Assembly: GCA_049273695.1 (NCBI GenBank) | Contig: JBASRE010000051.1 | Coordinates: 1-64,000, forward strand | Reading direction: 5' to 3' | Length of the DNA: 64,000 nucleotides | Source of the DNA: UBA11740 sp049273695 | GTDB lineage: Bacteria; Acidobacteriota; Blastocatellia; Pyrinomonadales; Pyrinomonadaceae | Shown: positions 1 to 7,814 of the stretch, piece by piece | How the letters are laid out: each line of letters begins with the position of its first letter | Position numbering within the stretch: position 1 is the stretch's first letter | The notes under the pieces: generated by a model | Seen by the model: the letters and a program-made list of their open reading frames with translations, nothing else | Told to the model about the DNA's origin: nothing | The model's database searches: none | Position numbers and translations under genes: made by a program

Positions 1-2
1 AA

Positions 3-551
3 GCCTCGCAATTGCTGGGCTTCAAACATCACCAGAGTCTGGTGTCGCTGCTCAACAACCGGCATAAAGATCTGATCGGACACCGCACCGCCGTGCGAAA
101 GCGGCGACGGCACTTGTTTTCGCAACCCGCGCGAGCTAAACAAGGAACCACAACAACGGAACCCGACGTCGCTCCAAATCAGCTCGTGGTCCTGCACGTC
201 GAAGACAACAGACCTTTGGCGCGACGCGTAAACGAGAAACTGACTAACGCTGGATTTCACGTCCAATCGTGCTTGGATGGGCTGGCAGCGTGGGAAATCT
301 TAAAGACGAGTGCGCGGTGCGACGTGCTGGTTGTCGATAACAATCTGCCGGGGTTAAGCGGGCTTGAACTAATCCTGCGCGTTCGTAGCATCGTCCATCG
401 ACGCACCTTACCAATCATCATGGTCTCTGGTGACGATGTTGAGAAAGAAGCCTGGCGGGCCGGCGTTGACGCCTTCCTGCGCAAGACCGAAGCCGTCGAT
501 AAGCTGGCGGGAACTATTGGCAGACTCCTCGACGAACGCGATCAGAACTGA
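3..551 (+). CDS. HTH plus receiver-domain protein (5' partial)
   Basis: The reading frame is open to the left edge of the window, so the gene begins upstream; the first in-frame start-like codon (TTG at 12) lies inside a conserved-looking helix and is probably not the start. The first ~35 visible residues (LLGFKHHQSLVSLLN, then a basic RKRRR stretch) resemble the second half of a Fis-type helix-turn-helix. After a ~20-residue linker comes a CheY-like receiver domain: acidic pair in VEDN, phospho-acceptor Asp in VLVVDNNLPGLSG, Ser in IIMVSGD and Lys in FLRKTE. This suggests a DNA-binding response regulator with the order HTH then receiver, the reverse of most regulators. It ends exactly where the convergent membrane-protein gene ends: TGA of one and TGA of the other form TGATCA. 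No cognate kinase is adjacent. The receiver is certain; DNA binding is inferred. Confidence 0.8.
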   Translation, partial: ASQLLGFKHHQSLVSLLNNRHKDLIGHRTAVRKRRRHLFSQPARAKQGTTTTEPDVAPNQLVVLHVEDNRPLARRVNEKLTNAGFHVQSCLDGLAAWEILKTSARCDVLVVDNNLPGLSGLELILRVRSIVHRRTLPIIMVSGDDVEKEAWRAGVDAFLRKTEAVDKLAGTIGRLLDERDQN

Positions 552-983
552 TCACTTAGCCTCTTTGTAAATCGCCGCGCCCGCGATTGTCGCGATTATC
601 GAGGTGACCAGGTGAAAGGCACCCACCTTGAACCAAAGCGCATGCGAAAAGAACCCGAGCGGAATGAACTGCGCCGGACCGGTAACTGAAAAAGCAATCC
701 ACGTGACGATGCCCGCCAGCGCCGCAGCCGCCGGACCGGGTTTCCAGCATACTCGCAACATCACGTAGAGCGACATCGCCAAAATGCCGCGCCCCAGCTC
801 AAAGATAAAGAAGTACAAAAGGTTAGCCGTGCTATGTACAGGCGGGCGACTGCCGAGCGCAGTATAAACTGCTGTCCAATCGGCAACCACGACTCGCTCG
901 TGAAAGAACCCGTCGCTTAAAAACATGATGATCGTGGCGATCAAAATGCCGATGATCATCCGAAGCCAATTCGTTCGGGGCAT
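552..983 (-). CDS. small integral membrane protein, unknown function
   Basis: This 143-residue protein is mostly hydrophobic, with about four predicted membrane segments: residues ~8-26, ~55-78, ~85-105 and ~118-138. The first loop carries short polar stretches (residues 27-50) that would face the periplasm. The start at 983 has a good ribosome site (AAGGAG a few bases upstream on the minus strand). No catalytic motif is recognisable and I do not assign a family beyond 'small multi-pass membrane protein'. It converges with the receiver-domain gene, with no bases between the two stop codons. Confidence 0.7.
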   Translation of the reverse strand: MPRTNWLRMIIGILIATIIMFLSDGFFHERVVVADWTAVYTALGSRPPVHSTANLLYFFIFELGRGILAMSLYVMLRVCWKPGPAAAALAGIVTWIAFSVTGPAQFIPLGFFSHALWFKVGAFHLVTSIIATIAGAAIYKEAK

Positions 984-1047
984 TGGTCGTCTCCTTTTCG
1001 GGTTGCGTTCCTCGCTGAACGAGAAGCGCGGGTGAGATTACGAACTA

Positions 1048-1851
1048 CTATTTGACTGCTTTGATATTCGCAGGCTTTGCGAACAATGAATCAGCCAGTG
1101 GTTTGTTGAATTCGATGGATTCGTAATTGATGCGACTGGTTTGCACGCCGTTGCGAAAATGATCGATCACGAACGGCGCGCTCACACCCGCGACCGCGAC
1201 CGGTTTAAAAAACCGATCCTCTTCGGTTGTTTCGAACATTTCGTCGGTGTCAGGATTTTTCTGTTTGCGCTTGTAAATGGCTTTCGCGGGCGTGCCTTCG
1301 ACGGCAGCAAACTCGTATTCGATCCAAAAGCCATCCGGATAAGTCAGCTTCACCGCTTCGTTGCGGCGGCCCAAACTGGCTTCGCGTCTGCCGACGTAAC
1401 TTAACGTCGCGCCTTCTTTGCGCCACCAGCCGCGCAAAAGATTCTCCATGCTCGTGCGCATCGCGTTGCGAAAATCCTCGACCTGTTTCGCGGTCTGGTC
1501 TTTCAAGGATTTCCCGGCCGCATCGAACATCCATCCTTCGTTCTGATAATTTGTCTGAATAACCCGGTTTCCGTTGCCGGAGAATTCAGTGCGCTCGCGA
1601 TCGGGATACGCGATGTAATCGACGAAGCGGAGCGGCACGCCCGAAACTCCATCGTGGTAGTCGGTGTAGAAGCCTCGCCCGATGACCGTCCTGACGTTCA
1701 GGTAGGCGTCTCCGCCGATCGCTTTAATAGCTTTCTGGATAATCTGTTCGGATTTCTCGTCGCTTGTCCTGGCCGCGTCGGATTCCGCCAAACACGAAAA
1801 GACGGAAACGAGTATTGCTAATAGTGCGACTGTAACTTTGCGGTAGGACAT
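1048..1851 (-). CDS. secreted LolA-like outer-membrane-lipoprotein-sorting family protein
   Basis: The preferred start (Met at 1851) gives 267 residues beginning with a clear signal peptide (basic SYRK, then a hydrophobic run to about residue 22). An in-frame start at 1899 would add 16 residues that spoil the signal peptide. The mature part begins with an amphipathic helix (KAIKAIGGDAYLNVRTV) followed by beta-rich sequence with repeated aromatic and basic strands. That is the pattern of LolA/LolB-like 'outer membrane lipoprotein-sorting' proteins common in Acidobacteriota, where a helix opener (AIGG) precedes an 11-strand half-barrel. Likely periplasmic, binding a lipid or lipidated ligand; the exact substrate is unknown. 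A strong hairpin lies upstream and belongs to the next gene. Confidence 0.6.
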   Translation of the reverse strand: MSYRKVTVALLAILVSVFSCLAESDAARTSDEKSEQIIQKAIKAIGGDAYLNVRTVIGRGFYTDYHDGVSGVPLRFVDYIAYPDRERTEFSGNGNRVIQTNYQNEGWMFDAAGKSLKDQTAKQVEDFRNAMRTSMENLLRGWWRKEGATLSYVGRREASLGRRNEAVKLTYPDGFWIEYEFAAVEGTPAKAIYKRKQKNPDTDEMFETTEEDRFFKPVAVAGVSAPFVIDHFRNGVQTSRINYESIEFNKPLADSLFAKPANIKAVK

Positions 1852-1905
1852 GAAGTGTGAAGTTGGCCCCATCAGTCTGGTTCGGGAATTACAGCACAAA
1901 ATGAA

Positions 1906-1935
1906 AAGAGCCTCAACGCCAAGGTTGAGGCTCTT
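1906..1935 (-). terminator. rho-independent terminator of the clpA/C-like gene
   Basis: A perfect 12-bp stem (AAGAGCCTCAAC with GTTGAGGCTCTT) encloses a 6-base loop. It is followed on the minus strand by a T-rich stretch (TTTTCATTTTG). It lies 22 bp beyond the stop of the clpA/C-like gene and just upstream of the LolA-like gene, so it should separate the two transcripts. Confidence 0.85.
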
Positions 1936-1957
1936 CTTAATTCGGCTTCAGGAAGGC

Positions 1958-4246
1958 CTAGTCGCCATTTGATTGAACGTCCGAGCCGTCTTCTGCGCGC
2001 GCGACGATTTCACCGTCCGCGACATCGACGACGAAGCGCGACGACTCCTTCCACATGTTTGTAATCGGCAGCTTAACGTGTTCGTCGATGTACCGTTTCA
2101 GGAAGCGCGCGCCGTATTGCGTGCTGTAGCCTTTTTCTGTGACGTGCTCCACCGCCGCCTCCGTGACCTCGAATAACTTGCCCTGCCGTTTCATCTGACG
2201 GCGCGTTTTGTCGAGATAAAGTTGAGCGATCTGCTTCACTTCGTCCATCGTCAACGGCGAGAAGACAATAATCTCATCGATGCGATTGCGGAACTCAGGC
2301 GAGAAGCGAGCCTCGGCAGCTTTCATCACATCTTTCTTTACCTGACGAAAGTCGTTGCTGGTCTTTGTGCCAAAGCCCAGTGGTTTTTCGAATTTCTTGA
2401 AACTGTCTGAGCCCAGGTTCGACGTCATGATGACGATTGCGTCAGATAAATAAACGCGCCGACCACGACCATCCGTCAGCCAGCCTTCGTCGAAAGCTTG
2501 CAGAAAGAGATTCATCAGGTAGGGATTGGCTTTCTCGACTTCGTCGAGCAGCAACACCGTGTATGGATTCTCGCGCAATTGCTCAGTCAGAATTCCACCG
2601 CGCTCTGAACCCACAATGCCACGCGGCATACCGATTAGTTTCTCGATACCAATGGTGCCGTCGCTGTACTCCGACATGTCCAGTCGAATCATCTTCTGCT
2701 CGTCACCGAACATGAATTCGGCGACGGCCTTGGCCAATTCCGTCTTTCCGACGCCGGTCGGACCCAGGAACAACAACACGCCGTCAGGTTTGTAATGCGA
2801 TTCCTTCAGCGGGCCTTTGTTCAAACGCAGACGTTGCGCGACGGCTTTGATGGCGTCCTTTTGTCCGATGACTCGCTGCGCAAGTTGCGCTTCGATCAAC
2901 GCGAACCGATCGCTCGTGTCGCGAAAGATCATGTCACGCGGAATCCGCGACTCCTGCGAAATCACGTCGATCACATGCTCAGGCTTCACGACCATGGCAT
3001 GTGGTTCATTGATTTCAACTTTAACGGCAGCAGTGTCCAGCCAGCCGATCGCTTTGTCCGGCAGATGCAGATTGCGGATGTATTTCGGCGCCATTTCGAG
3101 CGCCGTGTTAATTGCTTCGTCGGAAATCTGAACCGAGTAGTTTCTTTCCAGACGTGGCCGGACGCCGAGCAGAATTTCGCGTGTTTCGACAATCGACGGC
3201 TCGTCAACTTTTACCAAACGGAAACGTCGCGCCAACGCCTCGTCTTCCGCGATGTACTCCTTGTACTCAGTCAGCGTGGTCGCGCCGATGATCCGGAGTT
3301 CACCCTTCGCCAGAGATGACTTGAACATGTTCGCGGCGTCCGAAGACGTGCCGAGTGCGGCGCCGGCGCCGATGATCGTGTGCGCTTCGTCGATGAACAG
3401 GATCAGATTGTCGCGTTCTTTGACTTCGTCGATGATGCCTTTTATGCGCTCTTCGAACATGCCACGCAGCATGGTGCCGGCCACAATGCCACCCATCTGC
3501 AATTGCACGACGTGCGAATTGCGCAAGCGCGCGGGAACTCTCTGGGGTTCGAGTTCGATCATGCGCGCGAGGCCTTCGATCACTGCTGTCTTGCCTACGC
3601 CCGGCTCACCGACCAACATCGGCGAGTTCGCACGTTCGCGATGGCAAAGAATCTCGATGATTTGCTGGATTTCTCTTTCGCGCCCGATCGTCGGCGCGAT
3701 TTTGTCCTGGCGCGCCATGCGATTGAGCGACACGCCGAAGTGTTTCAAATATGCGGGCAGTTCAAACTTCTTCCGGTATTGTTCTTCCTGGCGCTCGCGC
3801 TCATCAACGTTGGTCTTGATGCGCTCGACAACCAGTTCGGGTGTTGCGCCAAGGCCGCGCAGGACTTCCACCAAAAGACTGTCGTCTTTTGACAGCACGT
3901 CAAAGATGTCTGTCGATTCGATTGTTTTGCGACCGCGCGAGCGAGCCCGCTCCATCGCGCGCTTGAAAAGGTCTGTTGTGTCAGGAGCGATCCGGAATCC
4001 TTTCCCGACGTGTTGGCGCGCGTTATCAAGACGCCGATCGATCGCTCCGGTGACCGCATCGGGATCCACGGCGAGGCTCCGAATGGTTGAGTTAAAAAGT
4101 TCCGACTCTTCCTTCGCGAGCGCGTGAATGATGTGTTCTACGGTTATGTAATTTTGGTCGCGGCGTCTCGATTCGCCCAGAGCCTTTTCGAGCACTCGCT
4201 GACCGCTATCCCCGAATTTATCTTTGTATGCCCCGAGATCAACCAT
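1958..4246 (-). CDS. Clp/Hsp100 AAA+ unfoldase, ClpA/ClpC type
   Basis: Two-ring AAA+ ATPase that unfolds proteins, probably for the ClpP peptidase. Domain order for a 762-residue product: Clp_N repeats (~1-150), AAA-1 (Walker A GEPGVGKT ~213, Walker B LILFIDEAHT ~285), AAA-2 (Walker A GPTGVGKT ~495, Walker B VLLLDEVEK ~565), then the C-terminal D2-small domain. There is no long coiled-coil M domain between the rings, unlike the adjacent ClpB. A PLGFG tripeptide loop after the SNLGS sensor (~623) sits where ClpA, ClpC and ClpX carry their IGF/VGF-type ClpP-docking loop, so it is likely a protease partner and not a disaggregase. I use ATG at 4246, which has GAGG upstream; a TTG at 4303 would add 19 residues. 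It is the last gene of the hsp20-clpB block. Whether it is orthologous to ClpA or ClpC cannot be decided here. Confidence 0.9.
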   Translation of the reverse strand: MVDLGAYKDKFGDSGQRVLEKALGESRRRDQNYITVEHIIHALAKEESELFNSTIRSLAVDPDAVTGAIDRRLDNARQHVGKGFRIAPDTTDLFKRAMERARSRGRKTIESTDIFDVLSKDDSLLVEVLRGLGATPELVVERIKTNVDERERQEEQYRKKFELPAYLKHFGVSLNRMARQDKIAPTIGREREIQQIIEILCHRERANSPMLVGEPGVGKTAVIEGLARMIELEPQRVPARLRNSHVVQLQMGGIVAGTMLRGMFEERIKGIIDEVKERDNLILFIDEAHTIIGAGAALGTSSDAANMFKSSLAKGELRIIGATTLTEYKEYIAEDEALARRFRLVKVDEPSIVETREILLGVRPRLERNYSVQISDEAINTALEMAPKYIRNLHLPDKAIGWLDTAAVKVEINEPHAMVVKPEHVIDVISQESRIPRDMIFRDTSDRFALIEAQLAQRVIGQKDAIKAVAQRLRLNKGPLKESHYKPDGVLLFLGPTGVGKTELAKAVAEFMFGDEQKMIRLDMSEYSDGTIGIEKLIGMPRGIVGSERGGILTEQLRENPYTVLLLDEVEKANPYLMNLFLQAFDEGWLTDGRGRRVYLSDAIVIMTSNLGSDSFKKFEKPLGFGTKTSNDFRQVKKDVMKAAEARFSPEFRNRIDEIIVFSPLTMDEVKQIAQLYLDKTRRQMKRQGKLFEVTEAAVEHVTEKGYSTQYGARFLKRYIDEHVKLPITNMWKESSRFVVDVADGEIVARAEDGSDVQSNGD

Positions 4247-4323
4247 GTGCTCGAATTCCTCGCTTCCGATCCCCGCATGCTTCAATCGCGGCCGCACAAT
4301 CAAAGCATTGTTTGATGCCGAGA

Positions 4324-4389
4324 GAATATTCGCCGTTGCGTTTCAGTGCAACAGGAATATTCCCGCGTTACAGCAAGCAATTTGCTTGC
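4324..4389. promoter_or_regulatory. clustered dyads between clpB and the clpA/C-like gene
   Basis: The 183-bp gap between the two unfoldase genes holds three palindromes: GAATATTC at 4324-4331, GGAATATTCC at 4354-4363 (centres 31 bp apart, about three helical turns) and GCAAGCAA-T-TTGCTTGC at 4373-4389. The paired GAATATTC boxes on one helix face could be an operator for separate control of the clpA/C-like gene. The third could instead be a weak 3' hairpin of clpB. None matches CIRCE or HAIR. Confidence 0.35.
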
Positions 4390-4429
4390 CATATCAGTTT
4401 CTCACAAAGCCGCCGTCACGGGGGTGACA

Positions 4430-7024
4430 TTATGCCGCGGCGGCAGCCTGGTTCGTGTGAAAGACCAGTTCGCCATCCTGTGCTGAAACTGTCACCGTTT
4501 GGCCCGACTGGATGTCTCCCTGTAAGAGTTTCATGGCCAGCGGATTCTGAATCAGCGTCTGAATCGCGCGTTTCAGCGGCCGCGCGCCGTAATTCGGATC
4601 GTACCCTTCGAGCGCCAGCAGTTCCTTCGCCGAATCGTCGAGCACGATGGAGATGTTACGTTCGTGCAACATCTGGCGCAGTCGTTCAAGTTGAACGTCC
4701 ACAATTTGACTGATCTGATCGCGCGACAACCGATGAAAGATCACTATGTCGTCAATTCGATTCAAGAATTCGGGTTTGAAGTGATCTTGCAAAACCTGCG
4801 TCACAGCCTCACGCACCTGCTTCTCGTCGTCGCTGACTTCTTGAATCTCGCGCGAGCCGAGATTCGAGGTCATGATCAGAACCGTGTTCTTGAAATCAAC
4901 CGTACGGCCTTTCGAGTCCGTCAACCGGCCATCATCCAGAATCTGAAGCAACACATTGAATACGTCCGCATGCGCCTTTTCGATCTCGTCAAAAAGAATC
5001 ACGGCGTAAGGCCGGCGCCGAACAGCTTCCGTAAGTTGACCGCCTTCTTCGTATCCGACATAACCTGGCGGCGCGCCGATCATTCGCGCTACCGCGTGCT
5101 TCTCCATGTACTCAGACATGTCGAGGCGCACCATCGAGCGCTCATCGTCAAAAAGAAACTCAGCGAGAGCGCGCGCGGTTTCCGTTTTGCCGACGCCCGT
5201 CGGTCCAAGAAAGATGAACGAGCCGACTGGCCGATTCGGATCCTGCAGGCCCGCGCGTGCGCGTCGCACAGCATTGGCAACCGCTTGCAGCGCTTCGTCC
5301 TGGCCGATTACACGCTGACGCAGGCGCTCCTCCATGCCCAGAAGCTTATGCATCTCGCCTTCGAGCATCTTGGTAACCGGCACGCCGGTCCATTTCGCGA
5401 CGACTTCCGCCACGTCTTCTTCGTCAACCTCTTCTTTCAGAGTGACGCCGTCCAACTGCAGTATCCCAAGTTTGGCTTGCTCGGCTTCAAGTTTTTGCTG
5501 CAGTTCAGGGATTTGGCCATATTGAATCTCAGAAGCACGCCCCAGGTCGCCGCCATTCCGCGCCTGATCCAACTGCAACTTTAGTTGTTCGAGTTCAGCC
5601 TTGGCGCCGCGGATGTGCTCGATAATCGCTTTCTCCGACTGCCATTTGGCTTTCATGCCCGAAGAATTTTCTTTCAGGTCGGCGATGCGTTGTTCAATTT
5701 CGCGCAGGCGCGCTTTTGAACGGTCGTCTTCTTCGCGCTGTAATGCCTGCCGCTCGATCTCGAGCTGCATGATTTCGCGTTCAAGCTGATCGATCTCCTG
5801 CGGCAGTGAATCGATCTCAATGCGCAGCCGCGAAGCAGCCTCATCGATCAAGTCGATCGCTTTGTCTGGCAGAAAACGATCGGTGATGTAGCGGTTCGAA
5901 AGCGTTGCCGCAGCCACAATGGCCGAATCCTTGATGCGAACGCCGTGATGAACTTCGTAGCGTTCTTTCAAGCCGCGCAAAATCGCAATCGTGTCTTCGA
6001 CGGTCGGTTCCCCGACATAGATTTGCTGGAAGCGGCGCTCGAGCGCGGCGTCCTTTTCAATGTACTTCTTGTATTCGTTCAGCGTGGTAGCGCCCACGCA
6101 GCGCAACTCTCCACGCGCCAACGCCGGCTTCAACATGTTCGAAGCGTCGATTGCGCCTTCGGCAGCGCCGGCGCCGACGAGCGTGTGCAGCTCATCAATG
6201 AACAGAACGATCTGACCTTGCGCGGTTTCGATTTCCTTTAAGACCGCCTTCAGGCGATCTTCAAACTCGCCGCGGTACTTGGCGCCGGCCAGCATGGCTC
6301 CGAGATCCAACCCGACCAGCCGCTTGTTGCGGAGCGTTTCGGGCACGTCGCCGGAAACTATTCGTTGGGCCAAGCCTTCCACGATCGCCGTCTTGCCAAC
6401 GCCGGGCTCACCGATTAGCACGGGGTTGTTCTTTGTCCGGCGGGAAAGCACCTGGATGGTGCGTCGGATTTCATCGTCACGTCCGATGACTGGGTCAAGC
6501 TTTCCTTTCCGCGCCAGGTCGGTCAGGTCGCGTGCGTATTTCGCCAGTGCCTGGTAGTTCGCTTCCGCATTCTGATCAGTGATGCGCGTGCCGCCCCGCG
6601 TTTGCTCGATCACCTTGAGCAAGTCATCGCGATTAACACCATGCTGGCGGAGAATCTTACCGGCGTCACCTGTCTTCTCATCCGCAATCGCCAGAAGCAG
6701 ATGCTCGGTCGAGACGTACTCGTCCTTCATCTCATCGGCCTGCTTTTGGGCCGCCGTGAAGACCTGGCTTAAACGGGAAGAGAAGTATTGCTGTCCGCCT
6801 TGAACCCGAGGAAAGCGCGCCACCGCCGCTTCGCAATCATTCTTGATAACCTGGATGTTCGCGCCGATTTTACCGAGCAGCGGACGCACGATGCCCTCGG
6901 GCTGATCGAGCATCGCGCACAGCATATGTTCAGGTTCAACCTGCTGGTTCTGAGTTCTTTCAGCCAGTTCAATGGCCGATTGAATCGCTTCCTGTCCCCG
7001 AAGTGTGAATTTGTCTAAGCGCAT
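4430..7024 (-). CDS. clpB: ClpB protein disaggregase
   Basis: Hexameric AAA+ chaperone that, with DnaK, pulls proteins out of aggregates after heat stress. The 864-residue product has the usual ClpB length and order: Clp_N (~1-145), AAA-1 with GEPGVGKT, a long coiled-coil M domain (~410-525, rich in E, Q, R and L heptads), AAA-2 with GPTGVGKT, Walker B YAVILFDEIEKAH, and the D2 small domain. The ClpP-docking tripeptide is absent after SNLGS (REIQEVSDD), as expected for a disaggregase. The start at 7024 (MRLDKFTLRGQEA) matches the family; an in-frame start at 7093 would add 23 unlikely residues. It sits 103 bp downstream of hsp20 and upstream of the clpA/C-like gene. Confidence 0.97.
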   Translation of the reverse strand: MRLDKFTLRGQEAIQSAIELAERTQNQQVEPEHMLCAMLDQPEGIVRPLLGKIGANIQVIKNDCEAAVARFPRVQGGQQYFSSRLSQVFTAAQKQADEMKDEYVSTEHLLLAIADEKTGDAGKILRQHGVNRDDLLKVIEQTRGGTRITDQNAEANYQALAKYARDLTDLARKGKLDPVIGRDDEIRRTIQVLSRRTKNNPVLIGEPGVGKTAIVEGLAQRIVSGDVPETLRNKRLVGLDLGAMLAGAKYRGEFEDRLKAVLKEIETAQGQIVLFIDELHTLVGAGAAEGAIDASNMLKPALARGELRCVGATTLNEYKKYIEKDAALERRFQQIYVGEPTVEDTIAILRGLKERYEVHHGVRIKDSAIVAAATLSNRYITDRFLPDKAIDLIDEAASRLRIEIDSLPQEIDQLEREIMQLEIERQALQREEDDRSKARLREIEQRIADLKENSSGMKAKWQSEKAIIEHIRGAKAELEQLKLQLDQARNGGDLGRASEIQYGQIPELQQKLEAEQAKLGILQLDGVTLKEEVDEEDVAEVVAKWTGVPVTKMLEGEMHKLLGMEERLRQRVIGQDEALQAVANAVRRARAGLQDPNRPVGSFIFLGPTGVGKTETARALAEFLFDDERSMVRLDMSEYMEKHAVARMIGAPPGYVGYEEGGQLTEAVRRRPYAVILFDEIEKAHADVFNVLLQILDDGRLTDSKGRTVDFKNTVLIMTSNLGSREIQEVSDDEKQVREAVTQVLQDHFKPEFLNRIDDIVIFHRLSRDQISQIVDVQLERLRQMLHERNISIVLDDSAKELLALEGYDPNYGARPLKRAIQTLIQNPLAMKLLQGDIQSGQTVTVSAQDGELVFHTNQAAAAA

Positions 7025-7074
7025 AGCAAAACTTTGACAACTAATTCTATCAATTCTGACGAATGGGAAAGCAA

Positions 7075-7107
7075 ACGGGGCAACTGACGACACCGCCAGC
7101 GCCCCGT
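7075..7107 (-). terminator. possible attenuating hairpin between hsp20 and clpB
   Basis: ACGGGGC and GCCCCGT form a 7-bp stem around a 19-base loop, followed on the minus strand by TTTGCTTTCCC. The T tract is poor, so partial termination or 3'-end protection of the hsp20 message is more likely than full termination. Confidence 0.4.
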
Positions 7108-7127
7108 CAATACAAATCTAAGCGAAC

Positions 7128-7625
7128 TTACGCCTGGGCAGCCGAAGTCTTATCAGCCTTAGCTTCGATTGTCCTGCCGCCTTCGCCCTTCACCTCAATC
7201 CGGCGCGCCTTAGTTTCTTCGCGCTTCGGCAAAGTCACGCGAAGCACGCCATTTCGATAGTCGGCGGATGCGCCCTCTCCTGAAACAGTATTCGGCAAAG
7301 TGAACGAGCGCGTGAAGCTGCCGTAGGCGCGCTCGACGCGGTGATAATTATCGGTGTCTTCCTTCTTCTCGAAGCGGCGCTCACCGCGAAGCGTAATCAC
7401 ATTGTTTTCAACTGTCAGGTCGAAATCCTCACGGTTCATGCCGGGCAACTCTGCCTCGAGCACGATTTGCTCCTTGTTCTCGTAGATATCGACGCTCGGG
7501 CTCCATGAGCCGCGCGCGATGCCTTCGTCGTCGAACGTGCGGCCCGCATTGCCTGTGAAAAGCCGGTTAACTTCTTCCTGAAGATTTCGTAAATCGCGAA
7601 ATGGATCGTAGCGAGTGACGGTCAT
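7128..7625 (-). CDS. small heat-shock protein, Hsp20 / alpha-crystallin family
   Basis: ATP-independent holdase that binds unfolding proteins and hands them to DnaK/ClpB. The 165-residue product has a variable N-terminus (~1-45), an alpha-crystallin domain (~45-140) including a conserved-type ELPGM turn and the GVLRVTLPK strand near its end, and a short C-terminal tail. The tail lacks an obvious IXI motif; RIEV is the nearest. The start at 7625 (MTVTRYDPF) is typical of the family and has AGGAGG 12 bases upstream; a TTG at 7637 would abut that site. It leads the hsp20-clpB-clpA/C-like block, which fits a joint protein-quality-control role. Confidence 0.93.
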   Translation of the reverse strand: MTVTRYDPFRDLRNLQEEVNRLFTGNAGRTFDDEGIARGSWSPSVDIYENKEQIVLEAELPGMNREDFDLTVENNVITLRGERRFEKKEDTDNYHRVERAYGSFTRSFTLPNTVSGEGASADYRNGVLRVTLPKREETKARRIEVKGEGGRTIEAKADKTSAAQA

Positions 7626-7664
7626 GACTGTAAACAACCTCCTGCAAAATTACTGTGAATTTCC

Positions 7665-7709
7665 GTGCTCAGCAGCGCGTCGAGTCCGGGGCTTTCACGG
7701 CCTGAGCAC
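7665..7709 (-). promoter_or_regulatory. 5'-terminal hairpin in the hsp20 leader
   Basis: GTGCTCAG (7665-7672) and CTGAGCAC (7702-7709) are an 8-bp inverted repeat separated by 29 bases. With the promoter just upstream, the predicted transcript would start at about 7709, placing this stem at the very 5' end. A second small stem (AAATT/AATTT) follows before AGGAGG. It could stabilise the message, act as an operator or contribute to heat sensing. The sequence does not match CIRCE (TTAGCACTC-N9-GAGTGCTAA). Confidence 0.4.
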
Positions 7710-7715
7710 GAACGG

Positions 7716-7744
7716 ATAATAATATCTGAGTCTTTGCATGTCAA
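7716..7744 (-). promoter_or_regulatory. near-consensus sigma-70-type promoter of hsp20
   Basis: On the minus strand, TTGACA (7744-7739) and TATTAT (7721-7716) are separated by exactly 17 bp. This is an unusually strong housekeeping-type promoter for a stress gene and would drive hsp20 and possibly clpB. Repression would be needed to keep it low in unstressed cells. Confidence 0.7.
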
Positions 7745-7814
7745 GTCTGGCTCGAGCGCGCTTCTGGGCCGTTTTAGGGCCGCAAATGGTTCGGGCATCG
7801 AAGGTTTGAGGGGG

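Noticed and set aside
3252..4127. Plus-strand open frame of 291 codons opposite the clpA/C-like gene
   Set aside because: Antisense shadow in a GC-rich gene, with no ribosome site or recognisable domain.
7665..7709. CIRCE (HrcA) operator before hsp20
   Set aside because: The inverted repeat has arms GTGCTCAG with a 29-base spacer, unlike TTAGCACTC-N9-GAGTGCTAA.
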